From Microbacterium sp. RURRCA19A (lineage in GTDB: Bacteria > Actinomycetota > Actinomycetes > Actinomycetales > Microbacteriaceae): a stretch of 64,000 nt of DNA. Position 1 is the first letter of the stretch, and the number at the start of each line of letters is the position of its first letter. Location of the stretch: the NCBI RefSeq assembly GCF_900156455.1, contig NZ_FTNQ01000001.1, positions 1,302,001 to 1,366,000 on the forward strand. The letters run 5' to 3'. Positions 43,328 through 50,040 of this stretch are shown in pieces. The translations under genes and the position numbers were made by a program. A model generated the notes under the pieces. It was given only the letters and a program-made list of their open reading frames with translations, ran no database searches and was not told where the DNA came from.

Positions 43328-43696
43328 TCAGGCGCGATCGTGGAGCGTCACGTGGTACCCGTCGGGGTCGGCGAAGGTGAAGGTTCGGCCGAACGGGCCG
43401 TCGATGGGAGCCGCGACGATGCGGTGGCCGGCGTCGACGAGCGCGTCGTGGATCTCCTGGGCGTCGGTGGCGTGGAGCCAGAGCGCAACGCCGACACCCG
43501 GCTGCTCGACGGTGGCGAGGTCGGTGCCGGGAACGAGGTCGCGAAGGGCGAAGGCGATCGGGGCGGTATCGAAGACCACCGCGTGCGGGGGGCCGGCGGG
43601 CGAGCGCACGAGGCCCAGGTACTGCTCGTAGAACGCGCGGGAGGCGTCGAGGTCACGTACCTGGAGGGAAATGAAGTCGGGGCCGGTGACAGGCAT
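43328..43696 (-). CDS. VOC/glyoxalase-family protein
   Basis: 122 residues with the paired beta-alpha-beta-beta-beta layout of the vicinal oxygen chelate superfamily. It starts GPDFISLQVRDLDASRAFYE and ends RTFTFADPDGYHVTLHD. Such proteins are glyoxalases, bleomycin-type binders or dioxygenases. It is divergent from a MarR gene whose operator-like palindromes lie in the shared promoter, so it is probably the MarR target and may deal with an electrophile or drug (inference). Confidence 0.85.
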   Translation of the reverse strand: MPVTGPDFISLQVRDLDASRAFYEQYLGLVRSPAGPPHAVVFDTAPIAFALRDLVPGTDLATVEQPGVGVALWLHATDAQEIHDALVDAGHRIVAAPIDGPFGRTFTFADPDGYHVTLHDRA

Positions 43697-43710
43697 GGTT
43701 TCCTTCTTTC

Positions 43711-43753
43711 GTGTCAGTTATCTGACACAGAGCATATGTCAGAATACTGACAT
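43711..43753. promoter_or_regulatory. Twin MarR-type operators between VOC and marR genes
   Basis: Two perfect 18-base palindromes share the same half-site: GTGTCAGTTATCTGACAC (43711-43728) and ATGTCAGAATACTGACAT (43736-43753). Their centres are 25 bases apart. The second covers the marR start codon. The arrangement fits autorepression and control of both divergent genes by the encoded MarR protein. Confidence 0.75.
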
Positions 43754-44192
43754 GACGCAAGAGGCGATCGACCTGGACACCTCCCTCGGCTACCTCCTGA
43801 AGGAAGCGGCGAGCGCCCTCCGGGCAGCGATGGAGGACGTCCTCCGCCCCCTGGGCATGACCGTCACGCACTACTCGTGCCTGGAGCTCCTCGCCCAGCG
43901 GCCGGGCTCGTCGAATTCCGATCTCGCGCGCGGTGCGTTCGTCACCCGTCAGTCGATGAACGTCCTCCTGCAGTCCCTCGAGCGTGACGGCGTGGTGGAA
44001 CGTGCGGCGACGGCGCCGTCGGGAAAGGCCCTTCCGACCCGCCTCACCGAGAAGGGCCGCCGCGACCTCGCGGAGGCGAGCGCCGCCGTGCGGTCGGTGG
44101 AGCGACGGATGCTCGCCGACATGACGGATGCCGAGCAGGCGGCGGCACGGGCGGCGTTGCGTTCCATGGTGCGGGCACTCCGCGCGGGCTGA
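43752..44192 (+). CDS. MarR-family transcriptional regulator
   Basis: 146 residues from the ATG at 43752. The winged helix includes SNSDLARGAFVTRQSMNVLL as recognition helix region and ATAPSGKALPTRLTEKG as the wing. No cysteine lies in the dimer helix positions used for redox sensing, so ligand sensing is more likely. It is divergent from the VOC gene and its start codon lies inside one of two palindromic operators, which points to tight autoregulation. Confidence 0.88.
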   Translation: MTQEAIDLDTSLGYLLKEAASALRAAMEDVLRPLGMTVTHYSCLELLAQRPGSSNSDLARGAFVTRQSMNVLLQSLERDGVVERAATAPSGKALPTRLTEKGRRDLAEASAAVRSVERRMLADMTDAEQAAARAALRSMVRALRAG

Positions 44193-44205
44193 CGCTGGTC
44201 GCGCA

Positions 44206-44220
44206 GATTGTGTAACAATC
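44206..44220 (+). promoter_or_regulatory. Candidate GntR operator before EamA gene
   Basis: GATTGT-GTA-ACAATC, a perfect 6-bp inverted repeat five bases before the ATG at 44226. TTGT/ACAA half-sites are usual for FadR-type GntR proteins, and such a gene is the next one in this operon. Confidence 0.5.
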
Positions 44221-44225
44221 CTTCC

Positions 44226-45131
44226 ATGCTTCCGGCTCTCGCGATCCTCGCCGCCGCGCTCTGCTTCGCCACGACCGGCACGGCGCAGGCCCTCGCCGGC
44301 GTCGACGCCTCCCCCCTGGCCGTCGGCGCCGCGCGGATCGTGGTGGGCGGCGGCATCCTGGGTCTCGTCGCCCTGCTGCGGGCACGCCCACGCGTGCCGA
44401 CCACCACCGCCCGCGGTCCCGCGGCGGCGCTCATCGCGGTCGGCGCGGTGGGGGTACTGGCCTACCAACCGCTGTTCTTCCTCGGCACGCGCGAGAACGG
44501 CGTGGCGATCGGCACGGTGGTCGCCCTCGGCTCGGCGCCCATCGCGACGGGGATCGTGGATGCCATCCGCTCGCGCCGTCGGCCGTCGGGCTGGTGGATG
44601 CTCGCGACCGCCGTCGCGCTCGCGGGGGTCGTCCTGGTCTCGGGAGTGACCGGCGGATCGGTTGCCCTCGCCCCGGGCGGACTCCTCGCCTCGGCGGGCG
44701 CGGGAATGTCGTACGCGCTCTATACGGTGTGCGGCAAGGCGCTGATCGAGAGGGGGTGGGATTCCACGCGCGTCATGGGCACGGTCTTCGGCACGGCCGC
44801 CCTGGCCAGTGTCCCGGTGCTGCTCGTCGCGGGGGTGTCGTGGCTGTTCACGGCGAACGGTCTCGCCCTCGCGCTCTGGCTCGGGATCGTCACCACCGCC
44901 GTGGCGTACCTGCTGTTCGGGTGGGGCCTGGCTCGCCTCACCGCCGTGACGGTGTCGACCCTGACGCTCGCCGAGCCGCTCGGCGCCACGATTCTCGGGC
45001 TCCTCGTGCTGCACGAACGACTCACCGCCGCGAGCGCGGCCGGCCTCGCGCTCATCGCGATCGGCCTCGCCGTCGTGTCCGCTCCGTCCCGTCGACGCGA
45101 GGAGGTTCGGGATGCCACGGCCTCGGCGTGA
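44226..45131 (+). CDS. EamA/DMT-family transporter
   Basis: 301 residues from the ATG at 44226, with ten membrane segments made of two EamA repeats. The second repeat begins ALAPGGLLASAGAGMSYALYT and closes with TLAEPLGATILGLLVLHERL, a common DMT signature. Members export amino acids, metabolites or drugs. The GntR gene overlaps its end by 20 bases with a strong AGGAGG site, and an operator-like repeat lies at the promoter. So this exporter is probably controlled by that regulator. Substrate unknown. Confidence 0.87.
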   Translation: MLPALAILAAALCFATTGTAQALAGVDASPLAVGAARIVVGGGILGLVALLRARPRVPTTTARGPAAALIAVGAVGVLAYQPLFFLGTRENGVAIGTVVALGSAPIATGIVDAIRSRRRPSGWWMLATAVALAGVVLVSGVTGGSVALAPGGLLASAGAGMSYALYTVCGKALIERGWDSTRVMGTVFGTAALASVPVLLVAGVSWLFTANGLALALWLGIVTTAVAYLLFGWGLARLTAVTVSTLTLAEPLGATILGLLVLHERLTAASAAGLALIAIGLAVVSAPSRRREEVRDATASA

Positions 45132-45792
45132 TCCCCCGATGCTGCCGCCCGCGCGCGGCGACGCCCCCGGCCCGCGCACGGCGGACGTCGTCGCGGATGC
45201 CGTGCGCAGCGCGATCCTGTCCGGCGGACTCGCGCCCGGCACCCCGCTCCGCGAGGAAGAACTGAGTGCCACCCACGGCGTCTCGCGGCACACGGCCCGC
45301 ACGGCCCTCGCGACGCTGACCGCCGAGCGCCTCGTCACCGCCGAGCCGTACCGCGGCGTCCGGGTGTCACTCCTCGACGACGCCGCCCTCATCGCCCTGC
45401 AACAGCTGCGGTGCGCCCTCGAGACCGAAGCGCTGCGGATCGTCCGCGAGCGTGGCATCCGTCCGCCCGACGTCGACGACGCCCTCGACGCGCTGGCCGC
45501 CGCCGAGGCGTCCGGCGACTGGCCCGCGACGCTCGACGCGCACGCCCGCGTGCACCGGGCACTCGTGGACGCCGCCGGGTCGCCGCGCATTGCCGAGGAG
45601 TACCGGCGCCTCGATTCGGAGATGCACCTGCTTCTCGCCCACGTCCGGCCCGCGTATGCACCGGGCGCCCTCACGACCGAGCACCGCGCGTATGTCGAGG
45701 CGGCGCTAGCCGATCCGGAGCACGAGGTCCGCGCGCATCTGGACCACTCGACCCGGATGATCCTCGAGGGGCGACGGCCGCGCGGAGTGTGA
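45112..45792 (+). CDS. GntR-family regulator (FadR/FCD type)
   Basis: 226 residues from the ATG at 45112, chosen because AGGAGG stands six bases upstream; a later ATG at 45139 would avoid the overlap but lacks this. The winged helix is AILSGGLAPGTPLREEEL followed by THGVSRHTARTALATL. The C-terminal helical FCD domain has metal-type residues in DAHARVHRALVDAAG and LDHSTRMIL. Ligands in this class are small organic acids. It likely represses its own exporter operon. Confidence 0.85.
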   Translation: MPRPRRDPPMLPPARGDAPGPRTADVVADAVRSAILSGGLAPGTPLREEELSATHGVSRHTARTALATLTAERLVTAEPYRGVRVSLLDDAALIALQQLRCALETEALRIVRERGIRPPDVDDALDALAAAEASGDWPATLDAHARVHRALVDAAGSPRIAEEYRRLDSEMHLLLAHVRPAYAPGALTTEHRAYVEAALADPEHEVRAHLDHSTRMILEGRRPRGV

Positions 45793-45862
45793 CGACACAT
45801 CCCGTCACGCAGCGCAACGACCGTTCGCGATGTCGCGACCGCGGGTTAGCGTGGGGGCACAT

Positions 45863-45938
45863 CGCGGCGATCCGGGCGGTCCCGGGCCTCGGTTCATAAC
45901 CGAAGGCGTGGCGGGTTCGACTCCCGCCGTCGCGTCCA
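45863..45938 (+). tRNA. tRNA-like element with CAU anticodon, atypical D arm
   Basis: A 76-base stretch can be folded as a cloverleaf. Acceptor strands CGCGGCG and CGTCGCG pair with one G-U. The D arm is CCGG-GCGGTC-CCGG, the anticodon loop TTCATAA sits on a CTCGG/CCGAA stem with one mismatch, and the T arm is GCGGG-TTCGACT-CCCGC. The end is TCCA. Against a normal tRNA, U8 and A14 are absent and the D loop is short. It could be a divergent tRNA-Met/Ile2, a tRNA pseudogene, or chance. The T arm is convincing. Confidence 0.5.
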
Positions 45939-45981
45939 CTTCTTCCTCACTCCGGCCGCGCAGCCGAGACTCGACCCGCCC

Positions 45982-47295
45982 TCATTCGGTGAAGTACCCG
46001 GCGATCGAGCTCGCCTCCGAACTCACCACGTCCGTCGAGACCAGATCCGATGCTCCGTCGTCGAGTGTGTGCGTCCAGGAATCCAGCACGTTCTGGGCAA
46101 GCCCGGACGTATAGAGCTCCTGCGTCAGTCGATCGAGTTCGGACTGGTAGAGGGCCGCGAAGGTCGGGTTCGCCAGGAACCGCTCGGAGAGCACGTTGCT
46201 CCCTCCGCCCTGTGCGCCACCGCCTCCGCCCTGCACCTGAGGCTGACCCTGCGCCTGACCCTGCCCTCGCGCCTGACCCTGCCCCTGACCCTGACCGCCG
46301 CCGCCGGGCGACGCACCGAAAGCCAGATTGAGGTCCCAGGAGACGACCGTCATGAGTCCGGTGCTCGCGTCGTACGAGAGGTACGAGTTGTTGCCGGGGC
46401 CGTCGATGTCGTCGAAGTTGTCGACGAGCTCCTGGAAGGCGAGATAGGTCGCGAACGACGTGACGTCGAGGTGCTGGCCGAGTTCCGCCTCGAACGTGGC
46501 GTCGTCAGACTCATTGATGAACTGGAGGAAATCGATCAGGGGCGAGAGGTCGTCCTCTCCCGCTTCCTGGTCGAAGACATCGACGTACGACTCCGGGTCG
46601 TCGCCACGGTAGGAGTAATCGCCGCCGGACTCGGCCTTGTACAGTGCGGTCGACCCCGTCAGGGCCCGTTCCACCCACGAGTCGTCGGGATTCTCGACGA
46701 CGAGGCGCAGCGCCTCCGCGCCGTTCACCTCCACCCGGGTCGCCACCGCCTGCTCGGCCGCGAGCCCCGACGCCTCCAGCAGATCAAGGGCCACGGCCTC
46801 ATTGAGCGAGGTCTCGGAGCTGTTCCCCCGGATGACGAATTCGACAGACCCGTCGTGTTCCTGCCCGTCGACGAACTTGTCGATATCGACGATCCAGGGA
46901 AGGTCTTCGGGGTTGTCGGCGCTGAGATCCGCGTCCGCTTCGGTGGAGAGACCGCGCAGCGACGAGTTCCCTTTGAGCTTGAGCCCGACGTCGTCGAATG
47001 TGACGCCGTCGATGACGACGGTCGCTTCGATCCACTCCTTCTCACCGTTGTCGATATACGCCGCGATGAGAGCGTCGTAGTCGGCCTGGTCGTACGAGAT
47101 CGAAAGGGAATGCACGACGGATTGGTCCCAGAACCCCTCCTCCGCGATGCTCTCGCCGGTCGCAGCCTCCGTCGAAGCCGCTGTCGGAACGCCCCCCGCA
47201 GCATCGGTCGGGGCGGCCGAACTGCAGCCCGCTACCAGGATCATCACGGCGACCGAGCCCATTGTCGCGGTCGCGATCCTCTTTCGTCGTGTCAT
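45982..47295 (-). CDS. CotH kinase-family lipoprotein
   Basis: 437 residues with a lipoprotein signal (VMILVAGCSS, lipid-bearing Cys24), so it should sit on the outer face of the membrane. The CotH-like region includes GLKLKGNSSLRG near residue 105, VIRGNSSETSLNEAVALDLL, and YLAFQELVDNFDDIDGPGNN before VVSWDLNLAFG. CotH proteins are secreted protein kinases in spore formers, but in actinobacteria their role is unclear. A Gly/Gln low-complexity insert follows (about residues 327-370). The usual WDLD is WDLN here, so activity is uncertain. Confidence 0.82.
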   Translation of the reverse strand: MTRRKRIATATMGSVAVMILVAGCSSAAPTDAAGGVPTAASTEAATGESIAEEGFWDQSVVHSLSISYDQADYDALIAAYIDNGEKEWIEATVVIDGVTFDDVGLKLKGNSSLRGLSTEADADLSADNPEDLPWIVDIDKFVDGQEHDGSVEFVIRGNSSETSLNEAVALDLLEASGLAAEQAVATRVEVNGAEALRLVVENPDDSWVERALTGSTALYKAESGGDYSYRGDDPESYVDVFDQEAGEDDLSPLIDFLQFINESDDATFEAELGQHLDVTSFATYLAFQELVDNFDDIDGPGNNSYLSYDASTGLMTVVSWDLNLAFGASPGGGGQGQGQGQARGQGQAQGQPQVQGGGGGAQGGGSNVLSERFLANPTFAALYQSELDRLTQELYTSGLAQNVLDSWTHTLDDGASDLVSTDVVSSEASSIAGYFTE

Positions 47296-47421
47296 ACCGG
47301 TGATGACACCAGCAGGTTCTCAACCCTCCACAAAGCGCGCCTATGCGCCTTCGGTGAGTCCTTCGTCGCGAGGCGAGCGCGCCCGCCGGTGGGAACGGAT
47401 CGCTCGCGCTATCCTCCCCCC

Positions 47422-48048
47422 ATGCGTCACGTCGCTTTCGTCCGGAACCTCAACCGGGGACAACGGGGGCACGTCACCACCGCGGAGCTCGTCGCGGCCT
47501 TCGTGTAGGCGGGATGCCACGACCCGGTGCCCTTCCAGAGCAACGGCACCGTGGTGTTCGAGGGCGACGCGGAGCGGGCGCAGGACGCCGCGCTCGCGCT
47601 GGCCGCTCACGCGGGCGTCGAACGCGAGGTCTTCACCCTGACGCTCGACCGGGTCCGCGACATCGTCTCCGATCACGACCCGGCCCCGGACGCGAATCGA
47701 CGCGAGCTGACGCTCCACGCGCGGAATCGGATCACCTTGGATGCCACGGCTCAGACGGACGCCGGACGACGCCGCTGCGTTCTGCTAGACACCGGTGTCG
47801 GGTGGGTCGTGTCGCTGAACGAGCGCGCCCGAGAATCCAACGCCACGCCCGTACTGGAGAGACTCACCGGAGCCCCGGCCACCTCCAGCGGGATACCGAC
47901 GCTCGAGCGGTTGATCGACAGGTTTTCTCGAGGCAGACGAAGCGGCGTTTCCGCACGCACCTCTGCGGTCCATTTCGCGGTCGCCGACCCACTATCGTTC
48001 GATACCGATGGGGGTTTTCGTCCCCCGCGTCGGGGGGCGCATTCATGA
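47422..48048 (+). pseudogene. DUF1697 gene interrupted by an amber codon
   Basis: From the ATG at 47422 (MRHVAFVRNLNRGQRGHVTT, a good DUF1697 start) the frame meets TAG at 47506-47508, codon 29. The same frame then continues for 180 codons with normal family sequence (DPVPFQSNGTVVFEGDAE, later GIPTLERLIDRF) to a TGA at 48046 inside the next gene's start. A GTG at 47527 could restart translation but would lack the first 35 residues. Nonsense inactivation is the simplest reading. Confidence 0.75.
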
Positions 48049-49064
48049 CTCGTTCGAACGTGCGCGCAAGCGCAGAATTTTCGTCGTCCACGTCCGCAGA
48101 TCGCCGAGCGAAACGGCGGATTCCCACGTGGTTGTGGGTGGTCCTCGGCATCCTTCTCGCGATCGTCGTGGTGCTCCTGTCGCCAATATTCGCGGTCATC
48201 TTCCTGGTCATTCTCATCACGGGAATCGTCGCGCTCGCGAAGAACAGTAGGACATGGTTGCGATTCCGGAGCCGTAAGGCCGCCGCATGGGTCACGGCCG
48301 TCGCAGCGGTCGGGTTCCTGATGACCGCGGGAATCACGAATGCCGCTGTCGTCAACAGCCCGCCGAAGAACCCGGTCGCACTCGCGGCCACGCCGGTGAG
48401 CGCCGCCACGCCGACCGCTTCGGCGACGCCGACCGCGTCTCGGCCGACCCCGACTCCCACCCCCACTCCCACGGCGACGCCCTTCCAGCTCGTGTCCGTG
48501 ATCGACGGTGACACCATCGACACCAGCCTCGGCAAAGTTCGCCTCATCGGCATCGACGCCCCCGAGTCCGGCTCCTGGGGATACGACCAGGCGATGAGAG
48601 AACTCACGGGGTTCCTGGCCCCCGGTGGCGCGGTCCTCGTCTCGGTCCCCGGCCGCGACGACAAAGACCAGTACGGGCGCCTCCTGCGATACGTCCAGGT
48701 CAATGGCGAGGACGCCGGCACGCACATGCTCCGCAGCGGGTGGGCGATCGCCCGGTACGACGGCCGCGACGGCTACGGCTCGCACCCGCTGCAGGCGACG
48801 TACATCAGCGTCGACGATTCCGCGCCGATGCCCGCCGAACCGGCACCCGCACCCGCCGAGCCGGCTCCCGCACCCGCAGAACCCGCGCCTCAGCCGGCGC
48901 AACCCGAGCCTGCGCCCGCGGATCCCGCGCCCGCGACGGATCCTCATTTCGGCACGTGCAAGGAAGCCAACGCGAACGGGTACGGCAATTACGTGCGCGG
49001 GCAGGACCCCGAGTACGACTGGTACAGCGACCGCGACAAGGACGGCATCGTCTGCGAGTTCTGA
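48045..49064 (+). CDS. Membrane-anchored thermonuclease-like protein with excalibur motif
   Basis: 339 residues from the ATG at 48045 (ATGA overlap with the DUF1697 remnant). Two hydrophobic segments (about residues 28-65 and 83-102) are followed by a Thr/Pro/Ala spacer. A staphylococcal-nuclease domain with VIDGDTIDT, RLIGIDAPE and KDQYGRLLRYV follows, then a Pro-Ala-Glu repeat linker. The end is an excalibur calcium motif, SDRDKDGIVCEF. The nuclease should act outside the membrane on DNA or RNA, calcium-dependent. A GC hairpin with a 5-bp stem lies just before the start. Confidence 0.88.
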   Translation: MTRSNVRASAEFSSSTSADRRAKRRIPTWLWVVLGILLAIVVVLLSPIFAVIFLVILITGIVALAKNSRTWLRFRSRKAAAWVTAVAAVGFLMTAGITNAAVVNSPPKNPVALAATPVSAATPTASATPTASRPTPTPTPTPTATPFQLVSVIDGDTIDTSLGKVRLIGIDAPESGSWGYDQAMRELTGFLAPGGAVLVSVPGRDDKDQYGRLLRYVQVNGEDAGTHMLRSGWAIARYDGRDGYGSHPLQATYISVDDSAPMPAEPAPAPAEPAPAPAEPAPQPAQPEPAPADPAPATDPHFGTCKEANANGYGNYVRGQDPEYDWYSDRDKDGIVCEF

Positions 49065-49103
49065 TGTCGGCTGTTGGGCTGAACACCGTGCCGGAATAGA
49101 GAA

Positions 49104-49135
49104 GGCCCGCCCTCCCCGGCGGGGAAGAGCGGGCC
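49104..49135. terminator. Terminator between nuclease and His-rich gene
   Basis: Stem GGCCCGC / GCGGGCC with an inner CCCC/GGGG pair, between two convergent genes. It can serve both strands. Confidence 0.65.
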
Positions 49136-49167
49136 GCGGTCGGCGCCCGACGGGGCACCGGCACGTC

Positions 49168-49464
49168 TCAGTGCTCGTCGTAGTGGTCGGCGTGCGCCGC
49201 GTGGCGGTGGCCGTCGTGGACGTAGTCCACGTGGTCGTCGTGCGCGACGGCCTCGTGGCCGCAGGCGTCTCCGTGGGCGTGGTCGTCGGGGCCGTGCTCG
49301 GCCTTCGACTCGTGCTCGTCGTAGTGGTCGCCGTGCAGCGCGTGGTGGTGCGTCCCGTGCACGTAGTCGACGTGGTCGCCGTGCTCGATCTTCCGGTGTC
49401 CGCAGTCATCGCCGTGCGCGTGCTCGTCGACGGAGTGTTCCGCGTGCGTCTCGGTGGTGCTCAT
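49168..49464 (-). CDS. His/Asp-rich tandem-repeat metal-binding protein
   Basis: 98 residues, about a third His, made of two near-identical 37-residue repeats. Each contains HAHGD-CGH, a central HVDYVH, and HYDEH at the end. There is no signal peptide or membrane segment. The pattern suggests multiple zinc or nickel sites, used for storage, buffering or delivery. The start overlaps the stop of an SmtB-type ArsR gene by four bases, so the regulator and the metal-binding protein are made together. This is a good candidate zinc buffer (inference). Confidence 0.78.
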   Translation of the reverse strand: MSTTETHAEHSVDEHAHGDDCGHRKIEHGDHVDYVHGTHHHALHGDHYDEHESKAEHGPDDHAHGDACGHEAVAHDDHVDYVHDGHRHAAHADHYDEH

Positions 49465-49769
49465 TGCTCGTTCCCCTGCTCGTTCGGTTCTTGGACGTGG
49501 GCGATCGCATCGAGCACGACGTGAGCGACGTGCTGGTCGGCGAGCGCGTATCGGATCTCTTTGCCCTCGCGCTCCGAAGTGACGAGCCCGGCCTGGCGCA
49601 GCGTCCGAAGGTGTTGAGAGACCAACGGCTGCGACAGCCCGGCCTCGTCGGCGAGCGCACCGACCGTGAGCGGTTCACGGTTCAGCAGCCAGACCAGCGC
49701 GAGGCGGGAGTCGTTGCCGAGGACCTTGAAGAGCTCAGCGGCCTCGGAGAGCCCGGCGATCCTGTCCAC
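49461..49769 (-). CDS. ArsR/SmtB-family zinc-type repressor
   Basis: 102 residues from the GTG at 49769. The winged helix contains VGALADEAGLSQPLVSQHLR. The C-terminal helix carries Asp-x-His-(10)-His-(2)-Glu (DQHVAHVVLDAIAHVQE), which corresponds to the alpha-5 metal site of SmtB/CzrA sensors of zinc and cobalt. No N-terminal cysteine pair is present, so lead/cadmium sensing is unlikely. It is co-translated with the His-rich protein and preceded by an inverted repeat over its promoter. Derepression by zinc excess is predicted. Confidence 0.9.
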   Translation of the reverse strand: MDRIAGLSEAAELFKVLGNDSRLALVWLLNREPLTVGALADEAGLSQPLVSQHLRTLRQAGLVTSEREGKEIRYALADQHVAHVVLDAIAHVQEPNEQGNEQ

Positions 49770-49783
49770 GCATCAAGAACAAC

Positions 49784-49811
49784 AGACACATAAAGAAATT
49801 GCAATGTGTCT
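49784..49811 (-). promoter_or_regulatory. Promoter and operator of the ArsR gene
   Basis: On the minus strand TTGTCT and TTTATG stand 17 bases apart, a fair promoter for the ArsR gene. AGACACAT and ATGTGTCT, perfect 8-bp arms with a 12-base centre, cover this spacer. The layout suits blocking of RNA polymerase by the ArsR dimer. Confidence 0.6.
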
Positions 49812-49818
49812 AGACAAT

Positions 49819-49833
49819 CGGGAACGGTTCTCG
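49819..49833. promoter_or_regulatory. Second GAAC-N-GTTC palindrome, Zur-like or terminator
   Basis: CGGGAACGGTTCTCG shares its core with the Zur-like site at 49975-49991. It lies between the L36 stop and the ArsR promoter, so it could add a zinc-starvation input to the ArsR operon or end the L36 transcript. Confidence 0.4.
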
Positions 49834-49839
49834 TTCGCG

Positions 49840-49962
49840 TTATCCCTGACGCCCCTTCCACCGGGGGTTCAGCTTGTTGATGACGAACACGCGCCCGCGG
49901 CGACGGACGACCTGTGCACCGGGCTGGCTCTTCAGTGACTTGAGCGAGTTGCGGACCTTCAT
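49840..49962 (-). CDS. rpmJ: Ribosomal protein L36, zinc-independent paralogue
   Basis: 40 residues from the ATG at 49962, preceded by AGGAGG. The sequence starts [12 protein letters not shown] and ends NPRWKGRQG, with no cysteine. Standard L36 binds zinc through a Cys3-His or Cys4 ribbon, so this is the C-minus form. Such paralogues replace the zinc-containing version during zinc starvation and are classic Zur targets in actinobacteria. A Zur-like palindrome lies directly upstream and is shared with a divergent CobW-like gene. Confidence 0.93.
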   Translation of the reverse strand: MKVRNSLKSLKSQPGAQVVRRRGRVFVINKLNPRWKGRQG

Positions 49963-49974
49963 GGCATCCTCCTG

Positions 49975-49991
49975 TTGATAACCGTTCTCAA
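49975..49991. promoter_or_regulatory. Zur-box-like palindrome between rpmJ and CobW-like gene
   Basis: TTGATAACCGTTCTCAA, self-complementary except for one pair and the central base. It has the TGA-x-AA(C/T)-N-(G/A)TT-x-TCA layout of actinobacterial Zur sites. It lies 13 bases from the rpmJ ATG and 50 from the GTG of the divergent gene, so it could repress both when zinc is ample. Confidence 0.7.
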
Positions 49992-50040
49992 TAACACGAT
50001 AGGCTGTCCTCCGATTCCCGACAAACGAGAGGCGGATGCC

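Noticed and set aside
45863..45938. tmRNA 3' end
   Set aside because: The T arm would fit, but a full anticodon arm with CAU precedes it at tRNA distance and no mRNA-like tag frame is nearby.
46240..46310. Short tandem repeat as a possible CRISPR or VNTR
   Set aside because: It encodes a Gly/Gln low-complexity linker in the CotH protein; units are 6-18 bases, with no spacers.
48830..48940. Tandem repeat in the nuclease gene as a CRISPR-like array
   Set aside because: It is a coding Pro-Ala-Glu linker repeat in frame, without spacers.
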